Source: Verrucomicrobiota bacterium (GTDB taxonomy: Bacteria > Verrucomicrobiota > Verrucomicrobiia > Chthoniobacterales > UBA10450). From it: a stretch of DNA of 7,701 bases. Made by a program: the position numbers and the translations under genes. This document shows, piece by piece, positions 1 to 5,278 of this stretch; position 1 is the first letter of the stretch; each line of letters opens with the position of its first letter. The notes below the pieces were generated by a model, which ran no database searches, was not told the DNA's origin, and saw only the letters and a program-made list of their open reading frames with translations. The DNA is taken from assembly GCA_003219095.1 (NCBI GenBank), contig QHPM01000319.1, forward strand, positions 1-7,701, written 5' to 3'.

Positions 1-385
1 TTCGCTCGTCGTCGTTCTGCGCAAAGATGGCGGCGCGATAACTAGGTCCAATATCGGTGAACTGGCCATCCGTTTGCGTGGGATTAATCTGCCGCCAGTA
101 GATATCGAGTAGCTGGTCGAAATTGATTTTCGCAGGATCGTAGGTGATTTCGATCGACTCGCGATAATTTGTCTTTTCGGAACCAACAAGTGCGTAGGTC
201 GGATTCGGTTCAGTCCCGCCGCAATAGCCGACTGTAGTTTTGATCACACCCGGTGCTTTATCGAAAGCCGGCTGGATACACCAGAAGCAGCCGCCGGCGA
301 AGATAGCGGTGCGCGTTTGCGGGAAGGGATCGGCCATGAGCAGCTGCGCGAGGAAAACGTAACCCAGTAGAACGAGGCGTTTCAT
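1..385 (-). CDS. msrA: Peptide-methionine (S)-S-oxide reductase MsrA, exported, 3' end outside window
   Basis: It reduces the S-epimer of methionine sulfoxide in oxidised proteins or free methionine. The 128 visible codons begin at the ATG at 385-383. Residues 1-18 (MKRLVLLGYVFLAQLLMA) look like a signal peptide, so the enzyme probably acts in the periplasm or on the membrane. The catalytic motif AGGCFWC is at residues 30-36, with the nucleophilic Cys at 33. The family pattern continues with VGYCGG (52-57), NPTY (61-64), an acidic E76 in the TNYRES stretch, ITYDP (80-84) and NPTQTDGQ...DIGPSYRAAIF (101-121). The usual G-H before R/A-E is replaced by N-Y here. A second Cys directly after FW (residue 36) is known in one MsrA subgroup. 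The C-terminal resolving cysteines lie beyond position 1 and cannot be seen. The gene is downstream of the unknown gene at 472-831 on the same strand, with an 86-bp gap. I see no clear Shine-Dalgarno sequence. The family call is secure; the cellular location is inferred. Confidence 0.95.
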   Translation of the reverse strand, partial: MKRLVLLGYVFLAQLLMADPFPQTRTAIFAGGCFWCIQPAFDKAPGVIKTTVGYCGGTEPNPTYALVGSEKTNYRESIEITYDPAKINFDQLLDIYWRQINPTQTDGQFTDIGPSYRAAIFAQNDDER

Positions 386-471
386 GGCGAATTAGACAGC
401 GCCTGGTGCGTGAATGTTTCAAGTAGAGACGCGCGTCCAAGCCGACGCTGCTACCGCGACCGTAAAGCGAC

Positions 472-831
472 TCACAGGTCGTGGAAATTCTCCTTAGGTC
501 TCAGCCACGAGGCATCGGGGGTGAGGCCTTGCGCGCGAGCCGTGTTATAAAGCGAGACCATCTCGTCCACTACCAGGTGCAGCGCGTCGCCTTCGGTATC
601 GCTCTCATCAGCAAGGGTGGCGGCCGGCGCCGGAGCCGCGAGCTGCGGGATCGACAGATCGTGACTTCGCCGTACGATAAGTCTGCCGGAATGGAGCGGG
701 CGATAAAGCCGCAGAATAATTTCAGTCGGAATATCGCGGAGGCGAAATCGAAACTCCGATATGAACATCATCGCCTCTCGCACCGCAGGATCGGTAAGCG
801 CCTCTTCTCTGCTCCAGCTCACGACTGGCAA
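472..831 (-). CDS. Hypothetical protein of unknown family (119 aa at most)
   Basis: I do not recognise this protein. The open frame runs from a TTG at 831 to a TGA at 474-472. An in-frame TGA lies shortly upstream of the TTG, so the protein cannot extend much further. Alternative starts are GTG at 822 and a pair of ATGs at 771 and 768; the ATG pair is preceded by GAGAGGCG, the best ribosome-binding-like sequence here, and would give about 99 residues. The protein has no signal peptide or membrane segment. It has a basic/hydrophobic N-terminal half (EFRFRLRDIP, RLYRPLHSGRLIVRRSHDL), an Ala-Pro linker (LAAPAPAAT), then an acidic segment (DESDTEGDALHLVVDEM) and a Trp-containing tail ending in ENFHDL. 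Codons 6-68 lie in the 189-bp repeat also found inside comEC. Because the frame reads on sensibly across both repeat ends here, I take this as the original copy. It is divergent from trmB and upstream of msrA. Confidence 0.6.
   Translation of the reverse strand: MPVVSWSREEALTDPAVREAMMFISEFRFRLRDIPTEIILRLYRPLHSGRLIVRRSHDLSIPQLAAPAPAATLADESDTEGDALHLVVDEMVSLYNTARAQGLTPDASWLRPKENFHDL
629..817 (+). repeat. 189-bp perfect direct repeat, copy A (probable donor)
   Basis: I compared this stretch base by base with 1752-1940 and found it identical over all 189 bp at a constant offset of 1123 bp. Identity stops sharply at both ends (C versus T at 628/1751, C versus G at 818/1941). The repeat lies inside the open frame at 472-831, which reads through both boundaries without disruption, so this copy looks ancestral. 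The length is 63 codons and the codon phase at the upstream junction is the same in both copies. The ends are weakly inverted: CCGGAGC at 630-636 faces GCTCCAG at 811-817 (6 of 7 paired). I see no target-site duplication. Confidence 0.97.
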
Positions 832-942
832 TTTAATCTTGGGCAGGGTCTTCTCGCAATAACGATTTGGAAATCAAAACCAAGAAGGCGAGCGTTTGTG
901 GTCGATTCGCGGGCCGCCAGGTTGGAAACTCGTCTACTCGAT

Positions 943-1563
943 ATGCGGGGGCGAGCTAAACTGCACAAAAACGAGGTGGCTGTCGAACATGTGCCGAAAT
1001 CTCTGACCGGTGCGCTGGAGTTCGACAGAATTTTTTCGCGGCTTGCGCCGGTCGAGATCGATCTCGGTTGCGGCGATGGCACTTTTCTCACTGCCATGGC
1101 GCAAGAAAAGCCGGCGCACAATTTTCTTGGAATCGAACGGCTGCTAGGACGTGTGCGTAGTGTTTGCCGGAAAGTTGCGCGGTTGGATTTGAAAAACGCG
1201 CGGGTCTTGCGAATGGAATCCTCCTATGCGGTAACGAACTTGTTGCCTGCCGGGTCTGTTACGGCGTTTCATCTCTTATTTCCTGATCCATGGCCAAAGC
1301 GGCGACATCATCGCCGACGCGCTTTCAACCACGAATTTCTGTTCTCGATTCATCGCGCTCTCATTGCCGGGGGTTTATTTCACGTTGCCACTGATCACAC
1401 GGACTATTTTCAGCAGATCGAAAAGGTGATCGCTGAGATCGACATATTTGCGATCTCGCGCGAGCAAAATAATTTTCCGTCCACCACCTTCGAACAGAAG
1501 TTTACCGCTGGTGGGCTTTCCATTCATCGACTGCTGCTGCGAAAAGTTTCGCCGGTTAAGTAA
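943..1563 (+). CDS. trmB: tRNA (guanine-N7-)-methyltransferase TrmB
   Basis: This SAM-dependent enzyme methylates N7 of G46 in the variable loop of tRNAs in the cytoplasm. The ATG at 943 gives 206 aa, within the usual TrmB length. The open frame continues upstream to 481, but that part is antisense to the unknown gene and the repeat, so I reject it. The SAM-binding loop is EIDLGCGDGTFL at residues 38-49 and the next acidic strand is FLGIER (61-66). The TrmB signature FPDPWPKRRHHRRR spans 113-126. ATDHTDYF (149-156) and the C-terminal STTFEQKFTAGG (180-191) match the conserved TDxxxYF and T-x-(F/Y)E...G tail that contact tRNA and cofactor. No strong Shine-Dalgarno sequence precedes the ATG. 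Its 3' end converges with comEC and overlaps the original comEC stop (1524-1526) by 40 bp, so the last 13 codons are antisense to the comEC C-terminus. Confidence 0.95.
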   Translation: MRGRAKLHKNEVAVEHVPKSLTGALEFDRIFSRLAPVEIDLGCGDGTFLTAMAQEKPAHNFLGIERLLGRVRSVCRKVARLDLKNARVLRMESSYAVTNLLPAGSVTAFHLLFPDPWPKRRHHRRRAFNHEFLFSIHRALIAGGLFHVATDHTDYFQQIEKVIAEIDIFAISREQNNFPSTTFEQKFTAGGLSIHRLLLRKVSPVK

Positions 1564-1751
1564 GCCCGCGCCGTCCATTCTTCATCGCCAAACTGAACCT
1601 CGACCGCGCCGGTATGGTCCTGGCGGAAAAGTTTGATGCCGCGCTGCGCGATTTCATTTGCCCATTCCTCGGTGATTTGTTCCGCGACGGGAGATTCCCG
1701 CGAGGTAGCAATGATGACTTTCGGTTTTACCGCCTCAAGAAATTGGGCGGT
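1524..1751 (-). pseudogene. comEC: Out-of-frame C-terminal remnant of comEC (beta-lactamase-like domain end)
   Basis: Translating the minus strand from 1751 gives 75 codons and a TGA at 1526-1524. The product starts TAQFLEAVKPKVIIATSRES and continues through GIKLFRQDHTGAVEV to AYLTGETFRSSSR. This is the end of a ComEC metallo-beta-lactamase-like domain: the FLxxVxP strand, an I(I/V)ATSR strand, and the RQDxTGAVE strand that closes the fold. It is in a different frame from the ORF that ends at 1727, so it has no start of its own and should not be made unless frameshifting occurs. It marks where the intact gene used to end. The sequence evidence for homology is strong; the status as a dead remnant depends on the assembly being right. 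Confidence 0.85.
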
Positions 1752-3712
1752 GCCGGAGCCGCGAGCTGCGGGATCGACAGATCGTGACTTCGCCGTACGA
1801 TAAGTCTGCCGGAATGGAGCGGGCGATAAAGCCGCAGAATAATTTCAGTCGGAATATCGCGGAGGCGAAATCGAAACTCCGATATGAACATCATCGCCTC
1901 TCGCACCGCAGGATCGGTAAGCGCCTCTTCTCTGCTCCAGGGCTGAAGCGTGTCCGATAATCGGCGTTGGATAGCGGACCGAACAACGAGCGGGTTATCA
2001 TAAATTTCGCGCGGCGCGAAATCGGCGACAGTGTCAGCGGCACCGCCGATGTGTTGCGCATCTCCATGGGTGAGGAGAATTCCTTCGACGCGATTGATGC
2101 CACGGCTGTGCAGGAACGACTTCAGCGTGTGTTCGTAACTACGCTGGCCACCACAATCGATCAACCAATCGTAATGATGCGCGCGGATGTGCGCGGCACC
2201 GCCGGTTCCTTCGTCGAGAACGGTGATCGTAATCGGCGCATGGCGTTCAGTGAATCGCGGCAGGTAAACATGGCCGCCCGGCAGCATGGCAAAGAAATGG
2301 ACGAGGACGAGGACCGCGCGCGACATCAACCAGTTGGCGTTATTGAAGAGAACTGAGAGCCCGGAGGAAATCGGCGCGGCAATGAGCGACAACATGGCGA
2401 GCGCGAGAACGAAATAAGCGATCGGCACCACCACGAGATTGGCGAAGAGAGATACCGGCGTGACGAGATAAAAATACCAATAGATAAGTGGCAACGATCC
2501 AATCCAGGCTGCCAGCGAAACCGATGCGCCACGAGCGAGACCGCGAGTGACCGCAGCGTAGATTCGCCGCACCCGACTCAATAACAGACGTGGCAAAAAT
2601 GGATCTGGGGCAACAATTCGTTCGAAGCGAACAAATATTGGATCTGCCAACAAAACGATGGCGCCCACCACAGCGAACGACAGTTGAAACCCGCTCGTAA
2701 AAAGCTGGTTTGAATCGAACAGCAAGATCAGAAATGCGGCCGCAGCCAGACTGTTGAGAGCGAGAACCTTTCGATCAAAGAAGATTCCGCCGAGCAGAAG
2801 CGCGCTCATGACCGCGGCGCGGACGCTCGCGGTATGCAGACCGGTGATGGCAGCGTAGAAAAAAAGCAGAGGAATGATGAGAGCGGTCGCGGCCTTGCGC
2901 GGCAGACGCAGCACCATCGCCAACGTCCAAAGTAATCTCGCGACGATGCCAACGTGCAAACCTGCGACGGCAAACAAATGCAACGTTCCCGTCTGTTGAA
3001 ACGGCTCTTCGATATCGTCGCGCGTTTGATGGCGAAGCCCGAGGGCAGTGCCGCAAATGAGGCCGACGACATCCGGCGAATCTTCGATGTCGCGGCTGAG
3101 CATGCGCTGCATCCATTCGCGCGAATGCGCTGCCGCACGCACGATGGAGTATCCGCTGCCCGGCGCGAGAGTCCGACCATTTTCCGGGTAGCGAACGATG
3201 AATAAATTTTTCACATCGCGTCGCGCGAGGTAGGCGCGCATGTCGAATTCACCAGGATTTCGCGGCGGCTCGATTGGTTGAAGAGTTCCAAAAAGCGCCA
3301 GCTCGTCGCCCACGGTTGGACGGCCTCGCCAGCGAGCGAAAACCGTCGCCCTCGTCTCAAAATCCTGGGCGTCGATTTTCGCTTTGTGCAATCTCAGAAG
3401 GAAACTGGCGTTGCCGTTGGTTTCGATTTTTGGCTCGGTCGTTACGATTCCGATTACGCTCGCAGGACGCGCCTGTGCTCCGCCGATTTGGGCGAGCTCA
3501 TCTGCTGGTGTGTTGGTGATTCGCGCACTGTGGAGCGCGAAAAATGTTGCGCCGACCAGCACAAAAACGAGCGGCGCATAACTCCAGCGCAACCCCGCCA
3601 GTGCGCCTGCGATCGCGATCAACAGGATTGGGCTGGTGATCGCAGGAAAATAGTCGGCGGCAACAATGCCGACGATCGCAGCCAAGATGAGACCGACAAA
3701 TGGCTGCCGCAT
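1727..3712 (-). CDS. comEC: ComEC/Rec2-type DNA-uptake channel, chimeric and truncated C-terminus
   Basis: ComEC is the inner-membrane channel that passes single-stranded DNA into the cytoplasm during natural transformation. I choose the ATG at 3712 (661 aa); a TTG at 3730 would overlap the upstream stop. Two N-terminal membrane segments (about residues 5-60) come first, then an OB-like domain with PRNPGEFDMRAYLARRDV (150-167). The competence-domain signature GTLHLFAVAGLHVG is at 242-255, followed by many membrane helices including SGFQLSFAVVGAI (340-352). A beta-lactamase-like domain starts at about 494 (ITITVLDEGTGGA, LIDCGG, THGDAQHIGG at 548-557). From about residue 591 the sequence changes abruptly to 63 residues encoded by the 189-bp repeat plus PNFLRR, then TAA. 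Roughly 100 family-typical residues, including the expected GxHH region, are missing, and the real C-terminus lies out of frame at 1524-1751. The channel part may still fold; the C-terminal domain is almost certainly non-functional. It lies 14 bp downstream of the cyclo-ligase gene, probably co-transcribed. Confidence 0.9.
   Translation of the reverse strand: MRQPFVGLILAAIVGIVAADYFPAITSPILLIAIAGALAGLRWSYAPLVFVLVGATFFALHSARITNTPADELAQIGGAQARPASVIGIVTTEPKIETNGNASFLLRLHKAKIDAQDFETRATVFARWRGRPTVGDELALFGTLQPIEPPRNPGEFDMRAYLARRDVKNLFIVRYPENGRTLAPGSGYSIVRAAAHSREWMQRMLSRDIEDSPDVVGLICGTALGLRHQTRDDIEEPFQQTGTLHLFAVAGLHVGIVARLLWTLAMVLRLPRKAATALIIPLLFFYAAITGLHTASVRAAVMSALLLGGIFFDRKVLALNSLAAAAFLILLFDSNQLFTSGFQLSFAVVGAIVLLADPIFVRFERIVAPDPFLPRLLLSRVRRIYAAVTRGLARGASVSLAAWIGSLPLIYWYFYLVTPVSLFANLVVVPIAYFVLALAMLSLIAAPISSGLSVLFNNANWLMSRAVLVLVHFFAMLPGGHVYLPRFTERHAPITITVLDEGTGGAAHIRAHHYDWLIDCGGQRSYEHTLKSFLHSRGINRVEGILLTHGDAQHIGGAADTVADFAPREIYDNPLVVRSAIQRRLSDTLQPWSREEALTDPAVREAMMFISEFRFRLRDIPTEIILRLYRPLHSGRLIVRRSHDLSIPQLAAPAPPNFLRR
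1752..1940 (+). repeat. 189-bp perfect direct repeat, copy B (inside comEC)
   Basis: This copy is identical to 629-817 in the same orientation. Here it interrupts comEC: on the minus strand, comEC codons reading ...RRLSDTLQP run directly into WSREEAL from the repeat, and beyond its far end comEC resumes one frame off (ACC GCC CAA TTT for TAQF). The far junction lies in GGC: the donor reads GGCGCC and comEC would be expected to read GGCACC, so a short microhomology is plausible. The event replaced comEC sequence rather than simply adding to it, because a family-typical block of about 300 bp is missing between the flanks. Confidence 0.97.
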
Positions 3713-3726
3713 CAAGCCGCGACCAA

Positions 3727-4206
3727 TCAATCGCTTACGACGAGATCGAGCTTAACGTCGTACCGGTCGAGCGGAATCGATTCGACGATCTGAAAACTAA
3801 AAGCAATGCCGATCTTGATCGCGCGCGCGGCGCGATGAGCGAGAAAGCGATCGAAAAAACCTGCGCCGCGTCCGATCCGCGCCCCAGCGCGGGTGAAAGC
3901 GATTCCGGGGACAAGGACAAGGTCGATCGGCGCGAAGATCGCAACATCGTGCTGGCCGCGCGCGGTTGCCAAAATCGCAATGATTTCGCTGCCGCGCCGG
4001 CGCAAATCCGCGATCAACGGCGCAATCTCCGGTTCGTAACGAAACGGTTCGAAGACGACAACCACCCGGGCCCGTTTCCAAACCGGTAGTTCGAGCACGC
4101 GGCTGCAGATTTTTAACGATCGGCCGCGCCGGTCTTCCGCATCGAGCGCCCGCAACTGTTCCTGCATTTGTGCGCGGAGCTCCTGCTTGGATGCATCGAT
4201 ACTCAT
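3727..4206 (-). CDS. 5-formyltetrahydrofolate cyclo-ligase, short form
   Basis: This cytoplasmic enzyme uses ATP to convert 5-formyl-THF to 5,10-methenyl-THF, returning stored folate to the one-carbon pool. It begins at ATG 4206 and has 159 aa. The N-terminal helix KQELRAQMQEQLRAL (7-21) and LPVWKRARVVVVFEPFRYEPEI (40-61) match the family's first strands. The core signature follows: IDLVLVPGIAFTRAGARIG (94-112), then GRGAGFFDRFL (112-122) in place of the usual GxGGGYYDRxL nucleotide-binding loop, then IGIAFSFQIVESIP (132-145) and the YD...LDLVVSD end. Between RRRG (69-72) and IDLVLVPG only about 21 residues remain, where relatives usually have 45 or more. The conserved LP-type strand and the following EP segment are not evident. 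It is therefore either a naturally short member or one with an internal in-frame deletion. comEC follows 14 bp downstream on the same strand. Confidence 0.85.
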   Translation of the reverse strand: MSIDASKQELRAQMQEQLRALDAEDRRGRSLKICSRVLELPVWKRARVVVVFEPFRYEPEIAPLIADLRRRGSEIIAILATARGQHDVAIFAPIDLVLVPGIAFTRAGARIGRGAGFFDRFLAHRAARAIKIGIAFSFQIVESIPLDRYDVKLDLVVSD

Positions 4207-4220
4207 TGCGGCAAAATTTT

Positions 4221-4250
4221 TTGAACTGTGGTCGCGAGCTTATATGCTTC
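4221..4250. promoter_or_regulatory. Possible divergent promoter region
   Basis: Only 21 bp separate the cyclo-ligase ATG (4206, minus) from the first possible hydrolase start (GTG 4228, plus). On the minus strand a good -10-like hexamer, TATAAG, lies at 4244-4239, which would place transcription start about 26 nt before the ATG; I see no good -35 at the expected distance. On the plus strand TTGAAC (4221-4226) and TATGCT (4243-4248) are spaced by 16 bp and would start transcription near 4255. If the latter is used, translation of the hydrolase must begin at GTG 4258 or later. This is pattern matching only. Confidence 0.3.
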
Positions 4251-5208
4251 CCGGCAGGTGCCGATTCCTTTTTCAAAAAAAACGCGGGTGGTACGGCAGG
4301 CGACCAACGACGGCGCGGAGAATAAAACCTCGACGCGCGTAACCTTGAAGCCAGGAATCGACTGGCATCGGCGGAACTTTTTGGCCGAGGTCCTCATCCC
4401 GTCCCTCTTTACTAAACGCTCCGGCGAACGCGCAGTCCCGCGTTTTCCCACAATTCGGCCGGGCGAATTTTGCGTCACCTGGATCGGGCACGCCTCTTTT
4501 CTCATTCAGACACACGATCGCAATATCCTGGTCGATCCAAACTGGGCGAAATGGTTGAAGGTGATCAAGCGGTTGAAGCAGCCGGGAATCGAGCTGCATC
4601 ATTTGCCGGATATCGATTTGGTCCTTGTGACCCATGCGCATTTTGATCACCTCGACCGACGAACGCTGCGACGTATCGCTTCCGATCAACCGATCGTCGT
4701 GCCAGTGGGTGTTGGCTCCCTCGTTCACGATCTCGGCTTCAACATCGTGCACGAGCTCGATTACTGGCAGACGGTCCCGCTCGAGGCGCTGAAAATTTCG
4801 CTGACGCCTTGTCACCACTGGGGCGCCCGCTTCCTGGCCGATCTGCATCGCGGTTTCGGCGGTTTCGTTATCGAGTCGAATGGTCGCTCGATTTTTCACT
4901 GTGGCGACAGCGCTTATTTCCCAGGCTTTAAGGAAATCGGCGAGCGCCATGAGATCGAGGTCGCGCTTTTGCCGATCGGCGCTTACGACCCACCGAGCGG
5001 GCGCGAGGTCCATATGAATCCAGAGGAAGCGGTGCAGGCTTTTCTGGAATTGCGCGCGAAAAAATTAGTGCCGATGCATTACGGCACTTTCCGTCTCGGA
5101 TATGAGCCGCTGGACGAACCGCTCACCCGTCTGCTGGCGCGCGCGCGCGAAGCCGGCATTGACGACCATGTTCTGGTCATGACCGAAGGCCAGCCGGTCG
5201 TGCTCTAG
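4228..5208 (+). CDS. Metallo-beta-lactamase-fold hydrolase, NAPE-PLD/UlaG-like
   Basis: This is a zinc-dependent hydrolase of the MBL superfamily. The best match by motif order is the N-acyl-phosphatidylethanolamine phospholipase D-like branch; the bacterial substrate is unknown. Numbering from GTG 4228 (326 aa), WIGHASFL is at 85-92 and ILVDP at 100-104. The metal motif THAHFDHLD is at 135-143 (H136, H138, D140, H141). TPCHHWGAR (193-201) carries the third His, HCGDSAY (224-230) the bridging Asp, and LLPIGAYDPP...VHMNPEEA (247-268) is characteristic of the NAPE-PLD branch. MHYGTFRL (283-290) carries the last His. All expected metal ligands are present, so it should be active. There is no ATG before the core, so a GTG start is required; 4228, 4258 and 4288 are all possible. 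No convincing signal peptide is visible. It is followed after 20 bp by the YfhO-like gene. Confidence 0.9.
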   Translation: MVASLYASRQVPIPFSKKTRVVRQATNDGAENKTSTRVTLKPGIDWHRRNFLAEVLIPSLFTKRSGERAVPRFPTIRPGEFCVTWIGHASFLIQTHDRNILVDPNWAKWLKVIKRLKQPGIELHHLPDIDLVLVTHAHFDHLDRRTLRRIASDQPIVVPVGVGSLVHDLGFNIVHELDYWQTVPLEALKISLTPCHHWGARFLADLHRGFGGFVIESNGRSIFHCGDSAYFPGFKEIGERHEIEVALLPIGAYDPPSGREVHMNPEEAVQAFLELRAKKLVPMHYGTFRLGYEPLDEPLTRLLARAREAGIDDHVLVMTEGQPVVL

Positions 5209-5214
5209 TGAATT

Positions 5215-5278
5215 GTGATTAGTGACTGGTGAACGGCGCGCCTCAGTCACCGATCGCTAATCACCGATCACCGTTCAC
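5215..5278. repeat. Palindrome-rich repeat element at a gene boundary
   Basis: Several nested arms occur within 64 bp. GTGACTG (5222-5228) pairs perfectly with CAGTCAC (5244-5250), GTGATTAG (5215-5222) with CTAATCAC (5257-5264), and GTGAACGG (5229-5236) with CCGTTCAC (5271-5278). TCACCGATC is directly repeated (5247-5255 and 5261-5269), and ATCACCG occurs twice in tandem (5260-5273). There is no T-run, so it is not a standard terminator. It covers the gap between the hydrolase stop and the start of the next gene and may overlap that gene's first codons. It resembles a dispersed extragenic palindromic repeat; copies elsewhere in the genome cannot be checked here. Confidence 0.7.

Noticed and set aside
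258..440. A 60-codon minus-strand frame overlapping the msrA start
   Set aside because: It is an Arg-rich out-of-frame translation of the msrA 5' end.
481..942. Upstream extension of the trmB open frame (would give a 360-aa protein)
   Set aside because: This part is antisense to the unknown gene and the repeat, shows no family similarity, and the ATG at 943 gives a normal TrmB length.
629..1940. Insertion sequence or CRISPR-like array as explanation for the repeat
   Set aside because: There are only two copies, with no transposase, no target-site duplication and no short regularly spaced units.
3278..3793. Plus-strand frames opposite the comEC 5' half
   Set aside because: comEC family motifs are clear on the minus strand; the plus-strand products are shadows.
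4273..5013. A 246-codon open frame on the minus strand
   Set aside because: It lies opposite the hydrolase, whose metal motifs are complete; the antisense translation has no recognisable domain.
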